The notes under the pieces are model-generated. The model saw only the letters and a program-made list of their open reading frames with translations, was not told the DNA's origin and made no database searches. The position numbers and the translations under genes are program-made. DNA of 64,000 nucleotides, taken from Zopfochytrium polystomum. Taxonomy: Eukaryota; Chytridiomycota; Chytridiomycetes; Chytridiales; Chytridiaceae. Positions 32,395 through 43,249 of the stretch are shown piece by piece. The DNA is taken from contig JAIVFJ010000015.1 in the NCBI GenBank assembly GCA_025765615.1, positions 372,001 to 436,000 on the forward strand, read 5' to 3'. Every line of letters starts with the position of its first letter. Position 1 is the first letter of the stretch.

Positions 32395-35212
32395 ATGAAT
32401 GCAGCTCCAACTGCTTCCAACGTCGTGTCAGTTGCTACATCATCGGCGGCTTCGAAGGCATCAAGTCGCGGGTCGTCTCCGATCCCTGGTCATCCGCCGC
32501 TACTTCCAAAGATACAAAAGCCTGCCCCAAAAGAAAAGGCGCGGCTGGTCGCCGCTGAGCCACCCCTCGAGATCCCCGTGTGAGTAACCTAATACCCTTT
32601 TGCGCTCAACTCTTGTCCTAATGCCGGTGCAGCCCGCCTATCACCCTTTGCGAAGCGCTCACGCGATCTCGCACCAACTGGACGACGCATCTCTTCCCTC
32701 CCGCGCCAGCGATTCCACACGATGCTCCCGTTATGCTGCTCGGGGCGCCAACCTTGGTCATTGGCCCTCACATGTTTCCTGGGACCGAGTTCTTCAAGGT
32801 TATGTTCCCCCCACCGCCGGAGATCGAGTCGATATGGAATGCGCATCAGCAGCAAATGCAGCAGATGTCAAAGTCGAATGACCCGTTACCGCAGACGGGA
32901 GCGGGACTTGAGGTAATGAAGGGCGTTGGCGCGACCGATCCTGGAAACGTTCGGGAAAATGCAATTCAGAAGTCACAGTCCACATCTCAAAGCAGCGCCC
33001 CGACTGTCGCGGCCGTCGAAAACACAGCAGCAAGCGGTACTTCCGGAGGCTCGCATCTTGCTCAACAACAATTGCCGACAGCACCGTCAACCGACCAAGC
33101 AATGGGAACTGTCACAGAAACGGTCTACTCTGAGCCGACAGTCGTGCTTCTGCCCGATGGCACGCTCGCCGAGATTGCGCAGCCAGTACCGTCTACGGAA
33201 GGCTTGGTCGGCAACTCAAACGTGCTGCAGCCTGGGCCAGTTACACAAGAAGCGAATCGTCATCAACGTGGGGAAGTTACAACGACGCTTCCAGGTATGG
33301 TTGCGACTGCAGAACAGTCGAACTTCGCGCAGCACACGAACGTCTCGCATGCGCCTTCGTTCGCCTCACAAGGTCCTTTCCAACCTGCTCCCGCGCCTGA
33401 GACGGAGGGAGCTGCTAAAGCCATTACGCCAACCCAGGCGTCGACAGCAGAAAGCGAACGCGATCGAGAGGCTATTCGGAAAAGAATGGCAAAGCCTCGT
33501 GTCCCAAAAAGGCGGATTGAGATCGTATTCAGATTTCGTGACACACCTGATTTAAGCTGGAGTTTGCCAAAGAATACTTTGATGGACACACGGATCGGTG
33601 CAAGCGGCTTACTTGAAGTAAGGAACGAAAATTCACTGCTATCCTCCCCCTGGAGCTGAACTCCTTTGTTTCTTTCTGGCAGTTGTTGCTCGCGCTGTAC
33701 TTGCCTGCGCACGTCAGCAAAGGTTCTAGGCGGCTCGCACCGCATCAAGGCGTACTCATGAATTTGGTTGGCGCCCCCAAACTTCTGATTGAGGCCCTGA
33801 ACGAGTATTTCACTCTTCCCTCGAGCGTGACAAAGTCGATGGCCATAAAGGTAAACCTCGTGGTGTGAGGATAACGGTCTTAACGAAGCCCCTCGCTTTA
33901 GATGGAGAAATATCCCTTTATTAGCGATATGCGAATCGACTACACTCCGAATCCTGTGCGACTGGCACCCAAAAGGCCGCACGAGGACGACGACGATAAC
34001 CCTGATGAAGCGGGGACCAGCTTACCTGATAAGGCAACCACAGCGGCTACCTCTACAGCGACAAAATCTACTGGTGCAGAAACTCCCGCTCCTTCAAAGA
34101 AAAGGTCACGTCCGCGACCGTCGCGACGTCGCACGAGCTCCATGTTTCAAGAAGCTTATTCGGCGAATTCACAGGCTGTTGCATTTACGAATGAAGTCAA
34201 TGAGAGTGGTATAAGCGCCGTGGTTGCAGAGGACGCCAGGCCAGATTCTTCCGCTTATCACAACCGCAAAGACGTTGGCGAGCCAAGTCACTCGACCGCT
34301 CCTCCTCTGTCGAAGGCATCAAAGCGCTCGCATTCACCAACGCAGACTGGCCGTTCCACCACCTCACGGTCCACAAGGCAACAATCTGTCACATCTCCCT
34401 CGGTTTCTGCGGCTCCCATTGATGAAGGTTTCTCAGATGGAGGAACAGGCACTGCCCTTGCAGTCGTTGCGTCCGCCCCCCCTCCAGGAAAGCGGTCGCA
34501 CAAGGGTTACGCTTGGATCATTGAACCAGTCGACAAACCAGCTGCCAACGACTTCACTGCGAGCGTCAAGCGCCAGGCCGAGGAACTTCTGAAGGACGGT
34601 ATAGAAAGCTCTCCTGCTGAATCAGCAAAACGCAGGCGAGCTGCCGCGGCGGCCGCGGCAGCGGCTGTGTCAACCTCAGCAGCCTTGTCGACCTCGTCGT
34701 CCTCAGGGTCATTCTCCGCACCTTCAGTCGCGGCTCCAAAGATTTCGCATGTCGCCGGTGACGTCGCTATGGCAGATGGGAATCCTGCAACAGCGCCTTC
34801 TCCACAGCAAGCTGCCGCAGGTCTGCCTGGCTCCGCCGCACCAATGTTCTCCAAAGTCAAAATCCGCGTCGGAGGCAAGACTTTCACGGGGGTGCCAACG
34901 GTGGCGGCAGCTCCAGCTCTGCCGCCAAATCCGACGAACGCACCGGCCGTCCCTACACCAAAGCCGGCCCGACCGCCTCCCTCGGCCTCGTCGGCTACAG
35001 CACAGAGGAGAGTTTGCACAAGCTGCGGTGTCAAGGAGACGCCGCTGTGGCGAATGGGTGAGTGGGAATGGGCTGGGCCAGGCAATGTCTTGACCTGTCT
35101 TTGTTGTTTAGGACCCGCTGGCCCGAAGTCGCTGTGCAATGCCTGTGGCGTTCGGTACAGCAAAGGTAGACTCAAGGACAAGAATGGAAACTTTTTCCCG
35201 AGACCAAAGTGA
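32395..35212 (+). CDS. GATA-type zinc-finger transcription factor with a long N-terminal region
   Basis: Five exons: 32395-32579, 32633-33617, 33683-33850, 33902-35057, 35112-35212; introns of 53, 65, 51 and 54 bp; 864 residues. The single GATA finger lies at the extreme C-terminus: CTSCGVKETPLWRMG joined across the last intron to PAGPKSLCNACGVRYSKGR, i.e. C-x2-C-x18-C-x2-C. This class binds GATA sites in DNA. The N-terminal half has a folded-looking segment (about residues 50-110, with TNWTTHLFPP and IGPHMFPGTEFF) and a second one at about 360-470 (RIEIVFRFRDTPDLSW, LLLALYLPAH, LVGAPKLLIEALNEYF, ISDMRIDYTPNPVRLAPKRP). I do not recognise either. The stretch between and after is Ser/Thr/Ala/Pro-rich with basic KKRSRPRPSRRR, a probable nuclear signal. 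Start is the first ATG in frame. Confidence 0.88.
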
Positions 35213-35964
35213 AGCGTGTGGTGTGTGTGTGTGTAGAAGCGTGAGTGTAAATAGAATACGAAGGCTTTGGCCAGTTTTGAACAAGTTTTGGGGACCACGA
35301 TCAGGATTTGTTGCCCGTCCCCTCCGCCAGTCACAAAATGGCGACGGCTGGCTCTGGCGACTTGGCCGTCAGCAGCAGCAGCGGCGCCACTCGCACAGCG
35401 AGGAACTCTACGGAACTTGATGGCGCGACCCTCCGCGCCATGGCCAACCGCCGCCGCCGCATCCGGGGCTCCTCAGCAGGATCGGCTGTTCGTTGCCCGC
35501 CTGTGGCGCCTCCTTCACGTAACGTAATGGGCGATCGCACTACGTCCCTTTGGCAGTGTACGCTTTCCACCCGCCCATTCAACAGTCTGGTTTGAGACAT
35601 CCAAAAAAGGACGTTTGTTTGTCTTCGCACAAGCGCCCCGTTTTCTCTTCTGATCGCAAGAAAGATCTGCGGTCGGTCACCGTCATCTGTGGCGATAACC
35701 ACTTTTGCCCGGCGGTCGTCCTGCGGTCGCCGTGCAACTACTCAGATCCATCGCAGCAGCGCAATCACCTTTTCTCATCGCATGGAAGAGATCGCTTTGC
35801 GGTCACCATTCATTTTTACTTAAATCCATCGCCTCAGCCACAATTACCGTTTGATCTGTTGCAACTGACCATACATCGACTGGGATTCTCAGCCCGTTCT
35901 CGTTCCCTCTCTTATTGTCGCTGGATAGATTATTAGGGTTAGAGGAGCCGATTTTTCTTTTCGT
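35213..35964. other. Intergenic region, no gene supported
   Basis: About 750 bp between the GATA gene and the coiled-coil gene, both plus strand. A short GTGTGTGTGTGTG tract follows the GATA stop. Frames on both strands in 35270-35700 lack motifs. The promoter of the coiled-coil gene must be in the distal part. Confidence 0.5.
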
Positions 35965-38900
35965 ATGTCGGAATCGGCGGTATCAAACGGCAATGGTGGG
36001 GGGACCAGTGGCAGCAACGGTTACTACTTGATGCGCCGACACTCGCGCGGACCGAGCGGCTCTCCCCGTCCATCGAACTCGACGATTCCTCCCTCTCCCA
36101 CACTTTCGTCGAGCGCTGCCGCAACAGTGTCCATTCCCTCACCGCAAGATCAAACTATCAACCTGCCTGACTTCTCAAACAAGTCGAAAGAGGAGCTTAT
36201 CAGACTGCATTCCAAACTGCACGCAGAACTGAATATCAAAAACAAAATAATCTACGATCTGCGAGCAAGAGAGAATTGGGTATCCGCAGAGCTCATGGCT
36301 GCAAAAAAGACTGCTCCGCCAAAACCTCAAAATGTTTCGGACGATTTTGGCAACGGCCTCCCCGAAGGACTATCTCTGGATTCTCCTGACTTTGAAGACG
36401 CCAAGGCCAAGCTTTTCCAAACTATTTTGCAATTCAAGAAGGAGCTTTCTAAGGCGAAGCAGTCTGTTGAGCAGGTATGAGTTTCGAATTTTGGTTGTGG
36501 TCTTACGGTCCTTTCCAACATCTAGAATGCCAACCTTCTTCGCGAGTCAGAGAAGCGGCGAGAGGCTGCCCAAGACGAAGTAAATCACCTCCAAAGTGTG
36601 ATTCAATCGCTGAACTCTGGGTCCGGGAAAGTAACGGAGCTCGGAAATCAACGGATCCAAAAACTCGAATCAGCACTCCAAACTGCTCAAAATGAAATCT
36701 CCAGTCTTCAGTCGAAAGTGTCACTTTGGGCTCGCGCTTCAAAAAAGAATCAGGTACCAATGTGAAGGCCCACGATCTCTCAGTTCATTTACTTTTCGCC
36801 TGTGTAGGAAGCGCGGATTCAAGCCGAAGCCTGTCAGCGCACGGTGGAAAATGAGGCCAACGCACTCCGAAGTCTCCTTTCGCAGACAAAAGAATCCGAA
36901 GAGAAATATCGGAAAAAAGCACAGGCCCTTGAAGGCGAAGTTAATGAGATACGGGTTAGTTCGGACGCGCCACGGTCTGTTGGTCCCTCAGTGGCTAGCC
37001 TTGAGGCAAAGATTCGAGAGCTTGAGGCCCGAATACGAGAGAAAGACGAGAAACTGAATGGTTCAGAGTCTGTTCTGGAAGCTGCCCGACTCCGCATTGC
37101 AGAATTCGAGCAAACCATGCAAGATGCGTACACTACAGTGGACGAACTGGAGCGGGAAAACTCTTCGCTGAGGACAGAAGTGCGAACTCGAGACGCACGA
37201 ATTTCTGAAATCACGGGCAGTCTCGATCGGTTACAGTCCGTCGCAGAGAGCGGTACGAAAGAGCTGGCTCAAAGCCTGCAGGAGGCCGAAAGCAAAATCA
37301 ACGCCGTCAGTGCCGAACGCGACAGGCTTCGGTCAGAATTGAGAGACGTCATGACTGCGCGAGATAGACTGCAGATGCAAGTTGAAGAGGCAGAATCTGA
37401 GGTGGAAACAATGCGGAAGTCACTCCAGGATGCTCACGAAAGTGGTGACAGACATGCGAACGATCTGAGTCAACGTTTCAAAAACCTCGAGGAGATGCAT
37501 TTGAATGACGTTGCTTCGCTTCAACGCCGACTGGAAGAAGTAGAATCCGCGAGAAACATGCTCCAGCGCGACTTCGACGAATCGATTCAAGTGTGCACCG
37601 CTCTGCAGACGGAAATCGGAACCTTGCGCTCACAGAGGGTTCAAATGGACGCCACCGCCGCCCAGTATGAAATTCTCTCGCGCGAGGCCCAAGAGAAGAA
37701 TGCTGAATGCGACGAGCTGAAGGTTCTGGTCGACAAGCTGAGAAGGGAGCACGAGAACGCGACAGCAGAATTGAGTTCAGTGGCCGCAAAATCTCGAGAA
37801 GTGCACAACTTGCGTGCTCAATCCACGCAAGAGCTCGACTCACTGAAACAGGAACTTCTCTTGTCCCAGCAGGAGGTCCGTCGACTTACGGAGCTCTTGG
37901 CGGAGTCAAATGGGCGGATTGAGGAGCTTGAGGCCGAATCAGCAATGCTAGAAAGCGAACACAAAGACAGCAACACTCTAATAGCTGATCTGCGAGCAGA
38001 ACTTAGCGACGTCACCGAACAGGTATGTGACCTTCTCATTGGCCTCCTGTTCGTTTGTGATCTGAAGAAGGCTAAAATTTGCCGAAGATCAATTCGCTAG
38101 AGGCTGAAAACACGGAGCTGCTGACTCAACTTAATCAGCTCGAATCCGATTTAGCGAAGGAGAGAGCGCTTCATCTTGCAGGTCTGTCAGAATCGGAGGA
38201 AGCCATGCGCATCCGCTATGAAGGCCAGATAAAACAGTTAAACGCCCAAATCTACGAGGCAGCGCACAAAGTGAGCACTGGCGGTCCTGAGAAAGTACCG
38301 TTAATTCCTCATTTGCAGGCCCGAGAATTGGAGAACATGAACGCAGAGCGCCTTTCTATTGAACAGGATCTCGAGGTTGAGCTTGCAAAGGTAGCTCGAC
38401 TGGAATCTGCTATTGTTGAAGAGCGCCATCGCTGTGACGACGCAGAGGCCAAACTGGTTGAATACGAGGAGAATGTCGTCCGTTTGAACCAAACGGTAAG
38501 TCTTGCGCTGAGCTCACGACAAGCCTGACAAGTTACTGTGAAGATTATTGCACTGCAAGAAGAGCTGAGTGACGAAAAGGCCAAGTTTGAGGAGCTTCGC
38601 AGCTCAGTCCACAGCGAAATCAAAAGCCGTGATGTCGCCGCCATGCAAGTCCGCAATTATGAAATGGATGTCCGATCTCTGCATGATGAGGTACGTGAAC
38701 TCCAACCGCATTAATGCAGCACCTAACAGGCTTATCAAAGCTGGAGCGCAGCTCGGCTCTTGTAACTTCGTTGTACAAATTGATTGATAGCTTCGATGTG
38801 TCAGAGCGGAAGTTGCGGAATACTGTCCAGCTCTTGGAATCAGAACTTGCCTTCAAGACGGCACTAGTATCTTCGAGTGCAAGGAACGCGGAGAGCCAGA

Positions 38901-40813
38901 GATTTATGTTGGCTAATGCGGAGAGGGCTGTCTTGGATGAAAGGTCAACAGCAGAGACACTGCGGCGAATGATCGAAAGCTATGAAGTGTCAGAGCGTGA
39001 GCTACGGAGTGCGGCCCAGATTCTGGCCTCAGAACTTGCGTTCAAAACATCCTTGGTTGTTTCAACCTCGATGGCCATGATAACCATGAAGAGTGGCATG
39101 GAAGATTTGCAAGCTCAATCACATTTGGGTCGAGAGGTTTTAGATTCACACAAAACGCTCAAAGCTGAGTCTGAGGGTTTACAGGAGAAGGTAAAAAGAA
39201 ACGTATTGTTGTTTCTTTGTGCGTATCTTAACTTCTTCTTGCAGGTTGATCAATTAACGGAGGAGCTGAGGAGCGCCTCCTTGGCAGTTGTCGAACTTCG
39301 CGCACTTGCTGAAAGCAATCATTCAAGAGAAGCAAGGTTGAACAGGACTGTGCAGGAGCAGGAGTCTGCACTCGCATTCAAGTCCTCGCTCGTGAGATCC
39401 AGCGCGGATTGTCTCTCCACTATGAGAAAGTCAGTGGAGCGTTTGGAGGAGGAGCTTCGTGTCACAAGTTCAATGGCTGGTACAACGTCAGAGTTGCAAG
39501 AGGCGTACAGCGACTTGAACAGCAAGGTGAGCCACGCTGCGAGCAGTTGCTGGTAGCTCTCTCGATAACAATTTCCCCAGTTGGTCGAGATGTCTGAAAG
39601 TGTCAGCAAGAATATCGCGACCATTGGTCAGCTTCGTGCTTTGATAGACGGGTACGAATCAAGTGAAAGATCTCTGAAAGGCTCAATCCAGCTGTTGTCC
39701 TCTGAACTGGCTTTCAAGCAAGCGCTGGTGAACTCGAGCGGTTCATCTTTGTCAATGCTTTCTGCGACCGTTGCCAAGCTGGAGCAGGAGTTGGATGATT
39801 GCAACACCGAGATAACTGAAATGCAGTCCGACTACGAATCAACCATCACCCGACTTCAAGAGCAAGTCAATGCGACGGTGCACTCCCGAGGAGTGGAAGA
39901 CTCTCAAACTGCCGCCGCTCTGCAAGGGTTAAAGGACGAGTTGCAGGAGGCTTCTAACCGGCGACAACGACTCGAGGCGACACTTCAAGATGCGGAGGAG
40001 ACCATTCAAACCCTTCGCGACGAATTGCGCCGAAACTCTTCCACTCAGGCTGCAGTGATCTCTGAGAACACCGACGCTAAACAGCAAATAAAGGATCTGC
40101 AGACGGAGATCAGAGCGCTTGAAAAACGCCACGCAGACGCGCTCGACAAAATCGAAGCGTTGACGGAAACTGCAAACTCAAGAACCGCTAACCTTTCACG
40201 AGAGCGGGACGAAGAAGTGGCAAAGCTCAAGGCAGAGGTGAAGCGGTTCGAGGGGCTTTTGGAAGCAAAAGAGGAGGAAGAGAAGGAATGGGAGTCTCGC
40301 GTTCAGGAGCTCGAGGAGCTTCAAAAGGAACTGGAGGATGAGCTTCAAGCGACCGCCAAAGCGGCCGACGACGCGCTCCAACAGGTCGACGAACTTTCGG
40401 CGAAGCTTGAAGCGACCAAGGCTGCCGGTGGAGTCGAGGACGCGTCCTCAGCAGGGGAACTTCAAGCCCTGCGCAAACGGGTGGAGGAATTGCAGAGGAC
40501 GAACAACTACCTCCTTGCACAGCTTCAGCGGGCAGAAGAGCAAATCAATGCAATGGAAATGGAGCGAGATCGCGGTGGTCCGTCTGTAGCCGACAGCGTG
40601 CAAGAGTCTCTCTCGTTCCAAGTGAAGGCTGCATTCCAGCAGGTCGCCCTAATCAGTGAAGAGAAGGACGCCATAGCAAAGGAGAATGCAACTCTTCACC
40701 GCAAAGTGGCCCAGTTGTTGCAAAAATTGCAGGAGGTTGACGACTGCTTTCACACGTGCAAATTCCCTCGTTACCGTAAAACCCAGTTGTATTCTTGTTA
40801 TCTGCATTTTTGA
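35965..40813 (+). CDS. Large coiled-coil protein, Tea1/Kel1-like tail without Kelch repeats, with internal SELAFK repeats
   Basis: Nine exons: 35965-36474, 36526-36753, 36808-38022, 38088-38270, 38319-38495, 38544-38690, 38741-39190, 39245-39526, 39581-40813; 1474 residues. After a Ser/Pro/Gly-rich head (1-70) comes SKEELIRLHSKLHAEL and RENWVSAELMAAKK, then LQFKKELSKAKQSVEQ. These resemble the segment that precedes the coiled coil of Kelch-containing polarity proteins (Tea1/Kel1), but no Kelch repeat is present upstream. Most of the rest is Glu/Leu/Arg heptad coiled coil. Between residues of exons 7-9 a unit of about 65-95 residues recurs four times, with cores SERKLRNTVQLLESELAFK, SERELRSAAQILASELAFK, an EARLNRT...ESALAFK version and SERSLKGSIQLLSSELAFK, each followed by a Leu/Val-x-SS stretch. 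All eight introns are phase 0. A scaffold at cell ends or spindle structures is an inference. It converges on trpC with about 40 bp between stops. Confidence 0.82.
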
Positions 40814-40855
40814 TCGATTGCCTGTCTATTGTAGCCTTATGTCCCCAATACATGG

Positions 40856-43249
40856 TTAAAATTCAGATTTGGCTGCCTTCACGAAGGACCGAACTTTGGC
40901 AGCGTCTTTCACCCCTTTCTGGTCCGTCTCAACACCAGACGACACATCCACGCACCACGGCCGAACTTGCGCGACTGCTTGTTGGACATTTTCAGGTGTG
41001 AGTCCACCGGCCACCCAAATAGGGGTGCCCCTCTGAACAACAGCGGCGGCGAGATTCCAGTCGAATGTGGTGCCGGAGCCCCCTTGCTGCGCCAAACCTT
41101 TCACGCCAGTGTCGAGCAAAACGGCCGATAGGTATCCGCTGCCCAACGCGATCCGATCGGCGACGCTTTCTCCAGTGTCGCCTCCAAGAATGTGGAACGC
41201 CTTTACGACCGGCACGCGAACAAGAGGGGAATGCAGCCGCGGGTCCTCGTTTCCGTGGAACTGGACCAAGTCCAGTCCGACGAGCGACGCGACCGCGTTA
41301 ACGGTTTCGTAGTTTTCGTTGCTAAAGACGCCAACGAAAAGCGGTCTGCCCAGTTTGGAGCGCAGCTTTCGCACGCGGTCTTCTTCGGACTGGTACGAGC
41401 CATCGCGTGGGCGGTGAGCGGCCGTCAGTCGTGGGCCCGGCGCATCTTTCCCGAGCTTTGAGCAAACGGCCTCGACGATTTCTCGGGCGCGTTGCGGTGT
41501 CAGCTTTCGCGGGGATTCGGCGAAAATGAGTCCTAAAAAGTCGGCGCCCGCCTCTGCAGCAACAACTGCATCTTCCGGCCGAGTCAAGCCGCAGACCTTT
41601 ACAAGAAGCTTTGGAGACGGGTCGTCCATTTCCGCGTCTTCGGGTTCCGGAGCGTTCAAGCCCATGAGGCTTTGAATGAAGGTTCGCTTGTTTGGGGATT
41701 TCATCAGGTGTTCACCGACAAGGACTCCTTTCGCGCCAGCAGCGATATATTTTTCCACGTCGGATCGGTCCTTGATGCCACTCAACGCGCACAAAACTGT
41801 GTCCTGCGGTACAAGGCCGGACAAATTCGACGTTCTCGACATGTCGACGGTAAACGTGTGGAGGTCACGATTGTTCACGCCAATGACTTTGGAGCCTGCT
41901 TTCACCGCTCTCTTCATCTCCTCTTCGTTTGCGACTTCCACGAGCGGCTCCATTCCAAGGGCGCGTGCAGTGGCAAGGAGCGTGCTCAGCTCCTTGTCGT
42001 TGAGAATGGCTACGATCAGCAGAACGGTGTCTGCGCCAGCCAACCGAGCCTCGTAAATCTGGTATTGGTCAACCACGAAATCCTTCAGGAGCACGGCAGG
42101 GCGCGAAGGGACAGTCTCCAGAGCAGCGCGAACTTGGCGCAAGTCCGCAAGTGAGCCTTTGAACCAGTGCGGCTCCGTTAATACTGAAATAGCTGCGGCA
42201 CCGCCTAAAGCGTATTCCAAGGCTTGGGAGGGAGCATGCGCGCCCATGTCTATGGGACCTTTGGAGGGGGACGCTCGCTTGATTTCCGCCAGAACAGCCA
42301 CTTGTCCAGCGTTGGCAGATTGATTGAGGAGACGCTGGCGAAAGTCAATTACTTTTGGGGCGAGTCCCAATGCCAGGCTCCTGATAAGCTCTGCCTCCGA
42401 AGCGCCGGGAATGGATCGCGCCGCAGCAACATCCAATTTTCGTTTGGCCTGGATGGTTTCCAAGATGGACGGCGCTTTCGAATCCGACGAACTCTTCGCC
42501 GTGTTGCGGGAGGTTGAGTTGATCTTGACAAGGTCCTTGACCGAGATGCCGGTCGTCGGGATCAATGCGCTTGTTGAACTTGCAGACGCTTGGTCGCCCC
42601 GCAAAGCCGCCGCCGCATTCGCAAATTCAGGTCGAATCTTCAAGTTGGCCCAGGTTCCACCGTCCCACTTGAGGAAGTTCAGGAAGATTTTCTTTCCCTC
42701 CTCGCTCGCAATGCTTTCGGGATGATACTGCACGCCTTCCATGACATACTCGCGATGCCGCACTCCCATAACGAGCCCAGACTCTGTAGTGCTTGTGATC
42801 TCAAGACAGGCAGGCAGCGTCCGCTTATCCCCGGCAAGTGAGTGGTAGCGCGTACACTCAATCCCTTGCGAAACGCCCTCATAGAGACCTTTGCCATCAT
42901 GGGTCACTGGCGAGGTCTTGCCATGGACGATTTCACCGGCGTAAGTGACTGTCCCACCGTACAGCTCGAACATGCACTGTTCGCCAAGGCATACACCAAG
43001 AATGGGAACTTTTCCGGCAAAGGCTCGAATGACCTCCATCGATATTCCAGCGTCGCGGGGATGGCCCGGGCCGGGAGAGATGACCACATTGCGGGGATTC
43101 ATGTCAAGGCATTCCTGAAGGGTAAGTTCGTCGTTTCGATACACGAGAACGTTTGCGCCAAGGTCCGAGAGGTATTGGTAGACGTTCCAGGTAAAACTGT
43201 CGTAGTTGTCGATCAACAGGGTGACGTCCTCACGAGTCGGAGGCGCCAT
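40856..43249 (-). CDS. trpC: Trifunctional tryptophan-biosynthesis protein (GATase / IGPS / PRAI)
   Basis: Single minus-strand exon of 797 residues. It carries three enzymes of the anthranilate-to-tryptophan route. Residues 1-200 form the glutamine amidotransferase subunit of anthranilate synthase, with LLIDNYDSFTWN, ISPGPGHP, the nucleophile in GVCLGEQC and the YHPESI His-Glu pair. Residues about 255-525 form indole-3-glycerol-phosphate synthase, with AEIKRASPSKGPI, VLLKDFVVD and GVNNRDLHTF. Residues about 545-797 form phosphoribosylanthranilate isomerase, with KVCGLTRPEDA, FHGNE, DTGVKG and WVAGGLTPENV. This order is the usual fungal one. Catalytic residues appear intact in all three parts. 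The start ATG at 43249 fits the GAT domain directly. It lacks introns, unlike most neighbours. Confidence 0.97.
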   Translation of the reverse strand: MAPPTREDVTLLIDNYDSFTWNVYQYLSDLGANVLVYRNDELTLQECLDMNPRNVVISPGPGHPRDAGISMEVIRAFAGKVPILGVCLGEQCMFELYGGTVTYAGEIVHGKTSPVTHDGKGLYEGVSQGIECTRYHSLAGDKRTLPACLEITSTTESGLVMGVRHREYVMEGVQYHPESIASEEGKKIFLNFLKWDGGTWANLKIRPEFANAAAALRGDQASASSTSALIPTTGISVKDLVKINSTSRNTAKSSSDSKAPSILETIQAKRKLDVAAARSIPGASEAELIRSLALGLAPKVIDFRQRLLNQSANAGQVAVLAEIKRASPSKGPIDMGAHAPSQALEYALGGAAAISVLTEPHWFKGSLADLRQVRAALETVPSRPAVLLKDFVVDQYQIYEARLAGADTVLLIVAILNDKELSTLLATARALGMEPLVEVANEEEMKRAVKAGSKVIGVNNRDLHTFTVDMSRTSNLSGLVPQDTVLCALSGIKDRSDVEKYIAAGAKGVLVGEHLMKSPNKRTFIQSLMGLNAPEPEDAEMDDPSPKLLVKVCGLTRPEDAVVAAEAGADFLGLIFAESPRKLTPQRAREIVEAVCSKLGKDAPGPRLTAAHRPRDGSYQSEEDRVRKLRSKLGRPLFVGVFSNENYETVNAVASLVGLDLVQFHGNEDPRLHSPLVRVPVVKAFHILGGDTGESVADRIALGSGYLSAVLLDTGVKGLAQQGGSGTTFDWNLAAAVVQRGTPIWVAGGLTPENVQQAVAQVRPWCVDVSSGVETDQKGVKDAAKVRSFVKAAKSEF

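Noticed and set aside
35928..35945. TTAGGG-like bases before the coiled-coil gene
   Set aside because: A single unit, not a telomere array.
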